Below, one piece after another: positions 8,004-17,548 of a stretch of DNA of 64,000 bases. This stretch comes from Pseudomonas sp. UBA1879. Lineage in GTDB: Bacteria > Pseudomonadota > Gammaproteobacteria > Pseudomonadales > Pseudomonadaceae. The stretch lies in NCBI RefSeq assembly GCF_002338065.1, contig NZ_DDHJ01000010.1:72615-136614 (forward strand), in the 5' to 3' direction. The first letter of the stretch is position 1. Every line of letters starts with the position of its first letter. Under the pieces are notes generated by a model. That model saw only the letters and a program-made list of their open reading frames with translations. It had not been told where the DNA came from and ran no database searches. The translations under genes and the position numbers were made by a program.

Positions 8004-8746
8004 TGCGTATCGTCTTGACGCTGCTGTTGCTGCTGGCAGCCCCGCTGGCGTTCGGCGCCGATCCGTTGTCGATTCCGGCGATCACTCTGGGCACCGGGGC
8101 CAACGGTCAACAGGAGTACTCGGTCAGCCTGCAAATCCTGCTGATCATGACCGCGCTGAGTTTCATCCCGGCGTTCGTCATGCTGATGACCAGCTTTACC
8201 CGGATCATCATCGTGTTCTCCATCGTGCGTCAGGCGTTGGGCTTGCAGCAGACGCCGTCGAACCAGATCCTTACCGGCATGGCGCTGTTCCTGACGCTGT
8301 TCATCATGGCGCCGGTGTTTGATCGTGTGAACAACGATGCCTTGCAGCCGTACCTCGCCGAGAAAATCACCGCACAGGATGCCGTGGCCAAAGCCGAGGT
8401 GCCGATCAAGGATTTCATGCTGGCGCAGACCCGCTCCAGTGACATGGAACTGTTCATGCGTCTGTCCAAGCGCACCGACATCCCGACGCCTGAGGCGGCG
8501 CCGTTGACCATCATCGTCCCGGCCTTCGTCACGTCGGAGTTGAAGACCGCGTTCCAGATCGGCTTCATGATTTTCATCCCGTTCCTGATCATCGACCTGG
8601 TCATCGCCAGTGTGCTGATGGCGATGGGCATGATGATGCTGTCGCCCCTGATCATTTCGCTGCCGTTCAAGATCATGCTGTTCGTGCTGGTGGATGGCTG
8701 GGCCTTGATCATCGGTACGCTGGCCGGCAGTTTCGGTGGCGTATGA
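8003..8746 (+). CDS. fliP: Flagellar export gate protein FliP
   Basis: 247 residues. Five FliP subunits form the core of the type III export gate. A cleavable signal (about 1-20, LLLLLAAPLAFGA) is followed by four membrane helices. Family motifs include MLMTSFTRIIIVFSIVRQALGLQQTPSNQ and FIPFLIIDLVIASVLMAMGMMML. It is coupled to fliO by overlap and is followed closely by fliQ. Confidence 0.96.
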   Translation: MRIVLTLLLLLAAPLAFGADPLSIPAITLGTGANGQQEYSVSLQILLIMTALSFIPAFVMLMTSFTRIIIVFSIVRQALGLQQTPSNQILTGMALFLTLFIMAPVFDRVNNDALQPYLAEKITAQDAVAKAEVPIKDFMLAQTRSSDMELFMRLSKRTDIPTPEAAPLTIIVPAFVTSELKTAFQIGFMIFIPFLIIDLVIASVLMAMGMMMLSPLIISLPFKIMLFVLVDGWALIIGTLAGSFGGV

Positions 8747-8771
8747 CCCTGTCTGAAACGGAGTGCCTGGC

Positions 8772-9041
8772 ATGACCCCTGAAGTCGCCCTCGATATCTT
8801 CCGCGAAGCCCTTTGGCTGATCGTCACCATGGTCGCGATTCTCGTGGTTCCCAGCCTGGTCGTCGGCCTGATTGTGTCGATGTTCCAGGCCGCCACGCAG
8901 ATCAACGAACAGACATTGAGCTTCCTGCCGCGACTGTTGGTCATGCTGGTCACCCTGATCGTGATCGGGCCGTGGATGGTGCGCACCTTCATGGAATACA
9001 TCATTTCGCTGTACACCAGCATCCCTCAAGTCATCGGCTGA
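8772..9041 (+). CDS. fliQ: Flagellar export gate protein FliQ
   Basis: 89 residues, exactly the usual length, with two membrane helices (about 14-38 and 53-77). The start is ATG 8772, preceded by CGGAGTG; an in-frame GTG nine bases upstream is less well placed. Four copies wrap the FliP/FliR core of the export gate. Confidence 0.95.
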   Translation: MTPEVALDIFREALWLIVTMVAILVVPSLVVGLIVSMFQAATQINEQTLSFLPRLLVMLVTLIVIGPWMVRTFMEYIISLYTSIPQVIG

Positions 9042-9048
9042 TCGGCGA

Positions 9049-9834
9049 ATGGAACCTGTGCTGGCGCTGACCGACACGCAGATCAGCGGTTGGGTGGCGG
9101 CGTTCGTGCTGCCGCTGTTTCGGATCGTCGCGGTACTGATGACCATGCCGATCATCGGCACGACCCTGCTGCCGCGGCGTATTCGTCTTTACTTCGCACT
9201 GGCGATCACGGTGGTCATCGCGCCCGTTTTGCCGCCCATGCCGGAAGTCCACGCGCTGGACCTCAGTGCGCTGATGCTGGTCGGCCAGCAGATTCTCATC
9301 GGGGCGGCCATGGGGCTGTCCTTGCAGCTGTTCTTTCAGGCGTTCGTGATCGCCGGGCAAATCATCGCCATTCAGATGGGCATGGGCTTCGCGTCCATGG
9401 TCGACCCGATCAACGGCGTCTCCAGCGCCGTGATCGGACAGTTCTTCACCATGCTGCTGACGCTGGTGTTTCTGGCGAGCAACGGGCATTTGGTGGTGTT
9501 TGAAGTGCTGGTCGAAAGCTTTACCACGCTGCCGGTCGGGCAGGGGCTGATCCCCGCCCATTTCTGGGAGCTGGTGTTGCGCCTGGGCTGGGTGTTCGGT
9601 GCCGCGCTGGTGCTGGTGTTGCCAGCGATCGCCGCGCTGCTGGTGCTGAACATCGCCATGGGCGTGATGACCCGGGCCGCGCCGCAGTTGAACATCTTCA
9701 CCATCGGTTTCCCGCTGACGCTGGTGCTGGGCATGGGGGTCCTCTGGGTCACCCTTGGTGACTTCCTCAATCAATACCAACCGCTGGCGGTCGACGCCAT
9801 GCAGTTGCTCAGGGACATGGTCAAGGCGCGCTGA
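9049..9834 (+). CDS. fliR: Flagellar export gate protein FliR
   Basis: 261 residues with six predicted membrane segments. Conserved stretches are FRIVAVLMTMPIIGTTLLPRRIRLYFALAIT and GFASMVDPINGVSS. One copy completes the FliP5-Q4-R1 gate. Only one base separates its stop from the flhB ATG. Confidence 0.95.
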   Translation: MEPVLALTDTQISGWVAAFVLPLFRIVAVLMTMPIIGTTLLPRRIRLYFALAITVVIAPVLPPMPEVHALDLSALMLVGQQILIGAAMGLSLQLFFQAFVIAGQIIAIQMGMGFASMVDPINGVSSAVIGQFFTMLLTLVFLASNGHLVVFEVLVESFTTLPVGQGLIPAHFWELVLRLGWVFGAALVLVLPAIAALLVLNIAMGVMTRAAPQLNIFTIGFPLTLVLGMGVLWVTLGDFLNQYQPLAVDAMQLLRDMVKAR

Positions 9835-9835
9835 C

Positions 9836-10975
9836 ATGGCAGAAAGCGAAAGCGGTCAGGACAAGTCAGAAGACCCCACGGACAAACGTAAACGCGAGGC
9901 GCGGGAGAAGGGCGAGATCGCCCGCTCCAAAGACCTCAACACGGTCATCGTGATGATCGTGGGCGCGGGCGGTCTGTTGGCGTTCGGCGGTTCCATGGCC
10001 GAAATGATGATGCACCTGATGCGCGACAACTTCACGATCACCCGCGAGGCGCTGATGGACGAGCGCAGCATGAGCCTGATGCTGCTGGTGTCCGGCAAGG
10101 CGGCGCTGGCCTCGATCATGCCATTGCTCATTTCCCTGGCGATTGCTTCGCTCATCGGCCCGATTTCTCTGGGGGGCTGGCTGTTCGCACCGGGCTCGAT
10201 GGCGCCCAAGTTCGGTCGGCTGAACCCCTTGGCCGGGCTCAAGCGCATGGTCTCGCCCCACGCGTTGGTGGAACTGCTGAAGTCCTTCGGCAAGTTTTTC
10301 ATCGTCCTGACGGTGGCGGTGGTGGTGTTGTCCAAGGACAAGAAAGACCTGGTGGCTATCGCCCATGAGCCAATGGAGATGGCGGTCGCGCACAGCTTGC
10401 AACTGGTGGGATGGAGCACGTTGTACATGGCGTTCGGCTTGCTGATCATCGCGGCCATCGATGTGCCGGTGCAGTTGTATCAGGCCCGGCAGAAGTTGCT
10501 GATGACCAAGCAGGAAGTACGCGATGAACACAAGGACAACGAGGGGCGCCCCGAGGTCAAGGGGCGGATTCGTCAGTTGCAGCGTGAGATGTCGCAGCGT
10601 CGGATGATGGCGGCAATTCCTGAGGCTGACGTGATCATCACCAACCCGACCCACTATGCCGTCGCGTTGAAGTACGACGCTGATAAGGGCGGCGCGCCGG
10701 TGCTGCTGGCCAAGGGCACGGACTTCATCGCACTGAAGATTCGCGAGATCGCAGCGCAGCATCAGATCCTGCTGCTGGAGTCGCCCGCACTGGCGCGTTC
10801 GATCTATTACAGCACCGAGCTGGAAGAGGAAATTCCAGCCGGGCTGTACCTGGCGGTGGCGCAGGTGCTGGCCTACGTGTACCAGATCCGCCAATTCCAG
10901 GCCGGACGCGGCAAGCGGCCTGATCCGTTGAATGACGTCTTGCCGATTCCGCCGGATTTAAGGCGGGATTCGTAG
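9836..10975 (+). CDS. flhB: Flagellar export apparatus switch protein FlhB
   Basis: 379 residues. FlhB closes around the export gate and changes substrate class after cleaving itself. A charged N-terminus (about 1-30, KSEDPTDKRKREAREKGEIARSK) precedes four membrane helices (about 30-215). The cytoplasmic domain carries the autocleavage motif N270-P-T-H273 in VIITNPTHYAVALKY. I use ATG 9836; the open frame begins earlier but inside fliR. It is the last gene of the fliL operon; the next gene is on the other strand. Confidence 0.96.
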   Translation: MAESESGQDKSEDPTDKRKREAREKGEIARSKDLNTVIVMIVGAGGLLAFGGSMAEMMMHLMRDNFTITREALMDERSMSLMLLVSGKAALASIMPLLISLAIASLIGPISLGGWLFAPGSMAPKFGRLNPLAGLKRMVSPHALVELLKSFGKFFIVLTVAVVVLSKDKKDLVAIAHEPMEMAVAHSLQLVGWSTLYMAFGLLIIAAIDVPVQLYQARQKLLMTKQEVRDEHKDNEGRPEVKGRIRQLQREMSQRRMMAAIPEADVIITNPTHYAVALKYDADKGGAPVLLAKGTDFIALKIREIAAQHQILLLESPALARSIYYSTELEEEIPAGLYLAVAQVLAYVYQIRQFQAGRGKRPDPLNDVLPIPPDLRRDS

Positions 10976-11019
10976 GGCTTGAGATCGCTGCGCGGATGCC
11001 TTTCCTCGTAGGCATTTAT

Positions 11020-12609
11020 TCACGGTATGGGGACTCGCAACACCTGAGAGAACATTTTCTGACCCACTGTGCCGGTTCTCCAGACGGAGTAGTTGATCAG
11101 AACGGTCTTGGACCGGTTTTCGCTGATCCAGGAAGGGCTGATGGTGAATGTCTGTGGCTGGCCTGTGGTGACGGGCTGTGTCGGGGTATCGCGCTCTACC
11201 ACGCCTGTCCAGCGAACCTGGGAGGTGTAACCCGTCGTTCCTCGGAAGTTCAGCGTAACCTTGCCTGCGCTGTAAGCGGGGGGTGGCAGATTGAGTGCCT
11301 GCGGGTCAATGTGCAGCGTCAGTCGTTTCGATTCCACGGGCGTGGCCGCCGGACTTGTTCTCACGGTGTATCCCACCGCCACGGATCGGCCGATGTTATC
11401 CACGACCTCTATCCGCGGTATGGAGAGGGTTTTCTTGCCCGGTGTACCGACCGTCAAGATCTCGCTGTTGTATCTCGCTCTTCCTATCCAGCGCACCATC
11501 AATGTATCTGTCGCCGCCATCCCGAGGTATTGCGGTACGTCGACTTTGACGTGAGTGTCGGTGTAGATGTCGGCCAGGCGAAGATGGTATTCGCCGTTGG
11601 AGAGGTACGCTTTCTGAACCGTCGGATTTGGTTTTTCCGGGGTGACCGGTGTGACGACCTGATCGCTTTGGAGGTACTGAAACGTTGCGTCTTGCTGACG
11701 CGTTGGGGGCAAGGTGAGTTTAATAATCGGAACAACCTGTCCTTGGGTTCGATCAAAGTATTTGCGTTGGTCGATTCGTGCATTCGCCAGCCCACCCTCC
11801 AGATAGAAAAACGCCATGATGGGCAGTGGGGCAGGTTGGCGCTCCGGCCAGGCTTTGATTCTCAGCTCGTTATGCTCCTGAAAGGCATAGTCCGGAATCA
11901 ATGCCGATCGTACGCGTAACGCCTGATTGAACGCCGTCGTGGCTTCTGCATTCAAACCATCGCTGACCATGAATGAACAGGCGTAGGCATTGGGCCGCGC
12001 CCTGCCTGCAGGGTCCCTGAAGCGGGCGAGCCACTGCTCGGCGGTCGTGATGCCCAATTCACGGCAAGGTCTGCTCACGTTGGGGTAGGGGTGCGTGACG
12101 ATGCTGTCGCGACAGCCGTACTGTTTGGCTGCGTTTCGGTAGAACGTAGCACCATCTAGCGGGAAAAAGCAGATGACCTGCGGCCTGATTTTCCCCTCCG
12201 GGGTTTGCAACATGGGGTAGAGGATATAGCCGTTGGCAACGCCCCAGGGCGCTCTACCAAACTTGCTGTCTTTCCTCAAATATGAGAAAGACACCGCGTC
12301 GGTCAATCTAGAAAATGGGGAGTGGTCCCAGGGATCGAATGCACTGGAAACGGTGGTCGTTCTCAATATGACGCCGGAGCACAGGAAGGCTGGCGCTGAT
12401 GCGGCGCCGCAGTTAATCGCGGTGTTCCGGTAATTGGCGATGAGTTGTTGAACGACCTGTGCGCCACGGTCGGCTAAGGGCGCCGATACGGGTGCAGCCA
12501 CCGCGCTGCGAATTTGCGGTGGGTTGTCAAGCGAAGTGGTGTTCTGGGTGCGTTCACTGCAGCCGAATAGCAGGCAGACGCTTAACAACGTTACGAATAT
12601 CCGTTTCAT
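11020..12609 (-). CDS. Halovibrin (HvnA)-like lipoprotein with beta-sandwich tail
   Basis: 529 residues from the ATG at 12609, which has GAGGAT about 8 bases upstream; a further in-frame ATG at 12627 is less well placed. The N-terminus is a lipoprotein signal (MKRIFVTLLSVCLLFGC, Cys17). Residues about 45-300 resemble the halovibrin/HvnA family of secreted Vibrio and Pseudomonas proteins, reported as ADP-ribosyl/NAD-active exoenzymes: VVQQLIANYRNTAINCG, LCSGVILR, GRAPWGVANGYILYP, FFYLEGG and VPIIKLTLPP. Residues about 330-529 look like two Ig-like beta-sandwich modules. The family call is from memory of the pattern and the activity is not shown. It is antisense to its neighbours and sits between flhB and flhA, which suggests later insertion. 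Confidence 0.6.
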   Translation of the reverse strand: MKRIFVTLLSVCLLFGCSERTQNTTSLDNPPQIRSAVAAPVSAPLADRGAQVVQQLIANYRNTAINCGAASAPAFLCSGVILRTTTVSSAFDPWDHSPFSRLTDAVSFSYLRKDSKFGRAPWGVANGYILYPMLQTPEGKIRPQVICFFPLDGATFYRNAAKQYGCRDSIVTHPYPNVSRPCRELGITTAEQWLARFRDPAGRARPNAYACSFMVSDGLNAEATTAFNQALRVRSALIPDYAFQEHNELRIKAWPERQPAPLPIMAFFYLEGGLANARIDQRKYFDRTQGQVVPIIKLTLPPTRQQDATFQYLQSDQVVTPVTPEKPNPTVQKAYLSNGEYHLRLADIYTDTHVKVDVPQYLGMAATDTLMVRWIGRARYNSEILTVGTPGKKTLSIPRIEVVDNIGRSVAVGYTVRTSPAATPVESKRLTLHIDPQALNLPPPAYSAGKVTLNFRGTTGYTSQVRWTGVVERDTPTQPVTTGQPQTFTISPSWISENRSKTVLINYSVWRTGTVGQKMFSQVLRVPIP

Positions 12610-13023
12610 TTCATCATCCTCTTCCATGAGGTGTATCGATCGCGCTGGGTGACTATGAGCCTACAAGGTGCCGTTCCTCGTAGTCGGATCGCCTGGCTTT
12701 TCCCCTGCATGATGGCGCAATGAACACCCTGTATCGGGCGCGCTCTGGCGCCGGTGAGGTTCATTAGAGAACCAACGGCTACGGTTGGCTACTGTCACAA
12801 ATGACAGGTATGGCGCGAATGGGCGACCGGCTGTCGGGTGAGAAGGGACAGTACGGTTGCGGTGTCGGAATGCACTGCAGGCGCTACCGGCTCAAGATCG
12901 GGCTAAGCATCAGTGCCCGATTGAAGTTTCCGATTGCCGCGAAATGAAGCCATGAGGATCTCATCTCGGATTCGGCACCCAGCCCGCTAGTGGCACTCTG
13001 ATATTTTTCACCCATCCCACAAG
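12610..13023. other. Intergenic region between the halovibrin-like gene and flhA
   Basis: No ORF with coding character and no long palindrome. It holds the 5' region of the reverse-strand lipoprotein gene and the upstream region of flhA, where FleQ-type enhancer sites might lie; I cannot define one. Confidence 0.5.
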
Positions 13024-13040
13024 TTGGACAGGTTTTTGCA
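13024..13040 (+). promoter_or_regulatory. Sigma-54 (RpoN) promoter before flhA
   Basis: TTGGACAGGTTTTTGCA keeps the GG and TTGCA elements and the ten-base spacing, but the -24 box is TGGACA instead of TGGCAC. In P. aeruginosa the flhA-flhF-fleN-fliA genes are RpoN/FleQ dependent. The flhA start is 60 bp downstream. Confidence 0.65.
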
Positions 13041-13099
13041 ATAACCCTGTTACAACGCCTCTGGCGTCAAAAGTTTGATCACGCGCAGGTACGGAATCG

Positions 13100-15229
13100 G
13101 TGGAACGTTCACAATTAATCTCTAACGCTCGCGTAGGCCTGGCCGGTCTGGGTCGTGGTCAGTTGGGCGTGCCGTTCTTGCTGTTGGTCATGCTGGCAAT
13201 GATGATGTTGCCCATGCCGCCGTTCCTGCTGGACGTGTTTTTCACGTTCAACATCGCGCTGTCCATCGTGGTACTGCTGGTCTGCGTCTACGCCTTGCGG
13301 CCGCTGGATTTTTCGGTATTCCCCACCATCCTCCTCGTCGCCACCTTGCTTCGGCTGGCGCTCAACGTGGCGTCGACCCGCGTGGTCATGCTCCACGGGC
13401 AGGACGGCCACGCCGCTGCCGGTAAGGTGATTCAGGCGTTCGGTGAAGTGGTGATCGGTGGCAACTACGTCGTCGGTATCGTGGTGTTCGCGATTTTGAT
13501 GATCATCAACTTCGTGGTCGTGACCAAAGGTGCCGGCCGCATCTCCGAGGTGAGCGCGCGCTTCACCCTCGACGCGATGCCCGGTAAACAAATGGCCATC
13601 GACGCCGACCTCAACGCCGGGCTGATCGATCAGGCCGAAGCCAAGCGTCGTCGCCTGGAAGTCGCTCAGGAAGCCGAGTTCTACGGCTCCATGGACGGTG
13701 CCAGCAAATTCGTCCGCGGTGACGCCATCGCTGGCCTGCTGATCCTCTTCATCAACCTCATCGGCGGCATGCTGGTGGGAATCCTGCAGCACAACATGAG
13801 CTTTGCCGATGCCGGCAAGGTTTACGCCCTGCTGACCATCGGTGACGGTTTGGTGGCGCAGTTGCCTTCGCTGCTGCTGTCCACTGCCGCCGCGATCATG
13901 GTGACCCGCGCGTCCGGCTCGGAAGAAATGGGCAAGCTGGTGCATCGCCAGATGTTCGCCTCGCACCAGGCGCTGGCGGTGTCGGCCGGTATCATGATCG
14001 TCATGGGCCTGGTCCCCGGCATGCCGCACTTCTCGTTCATCAGCCTGGGGCTGGCGGCGGCGGGGGGCGCTTACCTGCTGTGGAAAAAACAGAACATGGC
14101 CAAACTGGCGGCGATCCAAGAGGTCAAGCGTCAGCAGGACCTGCTGCCGGCGCCGAACCGCGCACAGGAATCCAAGGAGCTGGGTTGGGACGACGTGACC
14201 CCGATCGACATGATCGGCCTGGAAGTGGGCTACCGCCTGATTCCGCTGGTGGACCGCAATCAGGGTGGTCAGTTGCTGGCGCGGATCAAGGGGGTGCGCA
14301 AGAAGCTTTCTCAGGAGCTGGGCTTCCTGATGCCGACCGTGCACATCCGCGACAACCTGGACCTGGCGCCGAGCGCCTACCGCCTGACGCTGATGGGTGT
14401 GACCCTGGCCGAAGCCGAGATCTACCCTGATCGCGAACTGGCGATCAACCCGGGGCAGGTGTTTGGCAGCCTCAACGGCATCACTGCCAAAGACCCGGCG
14501 TTCGGGCTCGAAGCGGTCTGGATCGAAATCAGTCAGCGCGCGCAGGCGCAGTCCCTCGGCTACACCGTGGTCGACGCCAGCACCGTAGTGGCGACTCACT
14601 TGAACCAGATCCTCTACAAGCACTCTCATGAGTTGATCGGGCATGAGGAGGTTCAGCAACTGATGACGTTGCTGGCCAAGAGCTCGCCCAAACTGGCTGA
14701 AGAACTGGTGCCCGGCGTGCTGTCACTGTCGGCACTGCTCAAAGTCCTGCAGGCCTTGCTGGCGGAACAGGTACCGGTTCGCGACATTCGCAGCATCGCC
14801 GAAGCCATCGCCAACAATGCTGCGCGGAGTCAAGATACCGCCGCATTGGTGGCTGCCGTACGGGTCGGGTTGTCCCGCGCCATCGTCCAAAGCATTGTCG
14901 GCATTGAGCCGGAGCTGCCTGTTATCACGCTTGAGCCAAGGTTGGAACAGATATTGCTCAATAGTCTGCAGAAGGCAGGTCAGGGTCAGGAAGAAGGCGT
15001 TCTGCTCGAACCGAGCATGGCTGAGAAGCTTCAGCGCTCGTTGATCGAAGCGGCGCAGCGTCAGGAGATGCAAGGTCAGCCGGTTATTTTGTTGGTAGCA
15101 GGTCCGGTTCGCGCCATGTTGTCCCGCTTTGGACGCCTGGCCGTGCCGAACATGCATGTGTTGGCGTATCAGGAAATTCCTGACAACAAGCAAGTCACCA
15201 TCGTAGCGACTGTCGGGCCGAACGGCTGA
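13100..15229 (+). CDS. flhA: Flagellar export protein FlhA
   Basis: 709 residues, the standard Pseudomonas length. FlhA forms the nonameric export channel that uses the proton motive force and docks chaperone-substrate complexes. Eight or so membrane helices (about 20-330) include the FHIPEP-type region (RISEVSARFTLDAMPGKQMAIDADLNAGLI), followed by a large cytoplasmic domain (about 360-709). The start is GTG 13100, giving MERSQLISNARVGLAGLGRG, as in relatives. flhF follows after 11 bp. Confidence 0.96.
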   Translation: MERSQLISNARVGLAGLGRGQLGVPFLLLVMLAMMMLPMPPFLLDVFFTFNIALSIVVLLVCVYALRPLDFSVFPTILLVATLLRLALNVASTRVVMLHGQDGHAAAGKVIQAFGEVVIGGNYVVGIVVFAILMIINFVVVTKGAGRISEVSARFTLDAMPGKQMAIDADLNAGLIDQAEAKRRRLEVAQEAEFYGSMDGASKFVRGDAIAGLLILFINLIGGMLVGILQHNMSFADAGKVYALLTIGDGLVAQLPSLLLSTAAAIMVTRASGSEEMGKLVHRQMFASHQALAVSAGIMIVMGLVPGMPHFSFISLGLAAAGGAYLLWKKQNMAKLAAIQEVKRQQDLLPAPNRAQESKELGWDDVTPIDMIGLEVGYRLIPLVDRNQGGQLLARIKGVRKKLSQELGFLMPTVHIRDNLDLAPSAYRLTLMGVTLAEAEIYPDRELAINPGQVFGSLNGITAKDPAFGLEAVWIEISQRAQAQSLGYTVVDASTVVATHLNQILYKHSHELIGHEEVQQLMTLLAKSSPKLAEELVPGVLSLSALLKVLQALLAEQVPVRDIRSIAEAIANNAARSQDTAALVAAVRVGLSRAIVQSIVGIEPELPVITLEPRLEQILLNSLQKAGQGQEEGVLLEPSMAEKLQRSLIEAAQRQEMQGQPVILLVAGPVRAMLSRFGRLAVPNMHVLAYQEIPDNKQVTIVATVGPNG

Positions 15230-15240
15230 GGTAGTGAGTC

Positions 15241-16596
15241 ATGCAAGTTAAGCGTTTTTTCGCCGCCGATATGCGACAAGCCATGAAACTGGTTCGTGAT
15301 GAGCTGGGCGCTGAAGCCGCCATCATCGGTAACCGGCGGATCGCAGGCGGCGTGGAACTGACTGCCGCGCTGGACTACAAATTGTCCGCGCTGGCCCCGC
15401 GCGTGCCGAATGTCGAGCTGGAAGACGAACTGCGCAAGACGCAATCGCGCATCGTGACCGCACAGGCCGAGCTGACTCACCGCAGCGAACTGGACACGGT
15501 CGCCAATCGCCAACTGTTCGCCGGTCTGGCGATGGACGACAGCAAGCAAATCGAGCCGACGCTGGACGAACCGTTTCGCCCGTCGATTCACGCGGCCATG
15601 GCGGCGGATCGTGCCGAGCGCGCCGAGCGCCAACCGGCCGAGCCTGGCATCAGCCAGCGCGCTTACGACTCGATGCGATCCGAATTGAACGGCCTGCGTG
15701 AGCTGCTGGAAGTCCAGCTGGGTTCGCTGGCCTGGAATCAACTGCAAGGCAGCCGACCGCAACAGGCCAACCTGTGGCGTCGTCTGCAACGTGTCGGCCT
15801 GTCCGGCCCGCTGTCCCGCGACCTGCTGGCGATGGTGCCGGACACCGACGATCAGCCCCATGCCTGGCGCATGGTGCTGGCGCACCTGGCGCGCATGATC
15901 GTTACCCCGGACGTCGAGCCTCTGGAAGAGGGCGGTGTGATTGCGATGGTCGGCCCGGCAGGCATGGGCAAGACCACGACGCTGGCCAAGTTGGCCGCGC
16001 GTTATGTGTTGAAATACGGCGCGCAAAACATCGCGCTGGTGAGCATGGACAGCTTTCGCATCGGCGCGCAGGAACAGCTCAAGACGCTGGGCCGCATTCT
16101 CAATGTGCCAGTGACCCACGTCGATCCGGGCCAATCGCTGGCTCAGGCGCTGGAACCGCTGCTGCGCAAGCGCGTGGTGCTGGTGGACACCGCTGGTCTG
16201 CAAGCCAGCGACCCAGCGTTGCGCCTGCAACTGGAGAGCCTGGCCGGTCGCGGCATCAAGGCGCGCAATTACCTGGTCCTCGCCACCACCAGCCAGAAAC
16301 AGGTGCTGACGGCGGCGTACCACAGTTACAAACGTTGCGGTCTGGCCGGGTGCATCCTGACCAAACTGGACGAAACCGCCAGCCTCGGCGAAGTGCTCAG
16401 CCTGGCCGTGACACACGAATTGCCCGTGGCTTATCTCACCGATGGCCCGCGCATTCCGGATGATCTGCATCTGCCACGTCGGCACCAGTTGGTGAGCAGG
16501 GCGGTCAGCGTGCAGATGCAGGAGGAGCCTAGCGAGGAAGCGATGGCGGATATGTTTGCGGATCTTTATCACAACCCCGGCAAGCGTGCAGGGTAG
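15241..16596 (+). CDS. flhF: Flagellar positioning GTPase FlhF
   Basis: 451 residues. FlhF is an SRP-type GTPase that recruits the first flagellar parts to the cell pole. A basic N-domain start (MQVKRFFAADMRQAMKLVRDELG) is followed by a variable B region and the NG domain, with the P-loop GPAGMGKTTT from about residue 238, VSMDSFRIGAQEQL, VLVDTAGL and LTKLDE. It lies between flhA and fleN as in other polar-flagellated Pseudomonas. Confidence 0.95.
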   Translation: MQVKRFFAADMRQAMKLVRDELGAEAAIIGNRRIAGGVELTAALDYKLSALAPRVPNVELEDELRKTQSRIVTAQAELTHRSELDTVANRQLFAGLAMDDSKQIEPTLDEPFRPSIHAAMAADRAERAERQPAEPGISQRAYDSMRSELNGLRELLEVQLGSLAWNQLQGSRPQQANLWRRLQRVGLSGPLSRDLLAMVPDTDDQPHAWRMVLAHLARMIVTPDVEPLEEGGVIAMVGPAGMGKTTTLAKLAARYVLKYGAQNIALVSMDSFRIGAQEQLKTLGRILNVPVTHVDPGQSLAQALEPLLRKRVVLVDTAGLQASDPALRLQLESLAGRGIKARNYLVLATTSQKQVLTAAYHSYKRCGLAGCILTKLDETASLGEVLSLAVTHELPVAYLTDGPRIPDDLHLPRRHQLVSRAVSVQMQEEPSEEAMADMFADLYHNPGKRAG

Positions 16597-16714
16597 GTAA
16601 GGAAAATGACAGTGGAAGATACCTGCATCGATGGTCTGCCAGGCATTGTTCACACACTGAACGTGCAGCCCGAAATGTGGCTTTGGTCTAAGCAAGACAA
16701 GGTAAAAAATTAAC

Positions 16715-17548
16715 ATGGGCAGCATGCATCCCGTACAGGTTATCGCGGTGACCGGTGGCAAAGGTGGCGTCGGCAAGACCAACGTGTCAGTGAACCTCTC
16801 GCTGGCCCTGGCCGAGCTGGGACGTCGTGTCATGTTGCTGGACGCCGATCTGGGTCTGGCCAACGTCGACGTATTGTTGGGGCTCACCCCCAAACGCACC
16901 CTGGCGGACGTCATCGAAGGGCGTTGCGAGCTGCGCGATGTACTGTTGCAGGGCCCTGGCGGGGTGCGCATCGTGCCCGCCGCGTCCGGCACCCAGACGA
17001 TGGTTCATCTGAGTCCTGCGCAGCACGCGGGCCTGATTCAGGCGTTCAGCGACATCGGCGACAACCTGGATGTGCTGGTGATCGACACCGCCGCCGGGAT
17101 CGGCGAATCGGTGGTCAGCTTCGTGCGCGCCGCTCAGGAAGTGTTGCTGGTGGTGTGCGACGAGCCGACCTCGATCACCGACGCTTACGCGCTGATCAAA
17201 CTGTTGAACCGCGACTACGGCATGAACCGCTTCCGCGTGCTGGCCAACATGGCGCAGAGCCCGCAAGAAGGGCGCAACCTGTTCGCCAAGCTCACGAAGG
17301 TCACCGACCGCTTCCTCGACGTAGCCCTGCAATACGTCGGCGCCGTGCCGTACGACGAATGCGTGCGCAAGGCCGTGCAGAAGCAGCGGGCGGTTTACGA
17401 AGCATTTCCGCGTTCCAAATGCGCGCTGGCGTTCAAGGCCATCGCGCAGAAGGTCGATACCTGGCCACTGCCGGCAAATCCGCGTGGCCACCTTGAATTC
17501 TTCGTTGAGCGCCTGGTTCACCAGACCAGTGCAGGGCCCGTGTCATGA
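16715..17548 (+). CDS. fleN: Flagellar number regulator FleN (MinD/ParA-type ATPase)
   Basis: 277 residues. FleN (FlhG) limits flagellar number by binding the activator FleQ and lowering its activity. The deviant Walker A motif KGGVGKT is at residues 16-22; LDADLGLANVDVLLG and VIDTAAGIGESVVSF are the switch regions. A C-terminal amphipathic segment may bind membrane. The last bases overlap the fliA start. About 118 bp separate it from flhF. Confidence 0.95.
   Translation: MGSMHPVQVIAVTGGKGGVGKTNVSVNLSLALAELGRRVMLLDADLGLANVDVLLGLTPKRTLADVIEGRCELRDVLLQGPGGVRIVPAASGTQTMVHLSPAQHAGLIQAFSDIGDNLDVLVIDTAAGIGESVVSFVRAAQEVLLVVCDEPTSITDAYALIKLLNRDYGMNRFRVLANMAQSPQEGRNLFAKLTKVTDRFLDVALQYVGAVPYDECVRKAVQKQRAVYEAFPRSKCALAFKAIAQKVDTWPLPANPRGHLEFFVERLVHQTSAGPVS

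Noticed and set aside
9755..9835. N-terminal extension of FlhB by 27 residues
   Set aside because: The extension lies inside fliR in another frame and has no family similarity; ATG 9836 gives the usual FlhB start.
13115..14659. 514-residue reverse ORF opposite flhA
   Set aside because: Shadow of flhA with the same His/Asp/Gln-rich composition as other antisense frames here.
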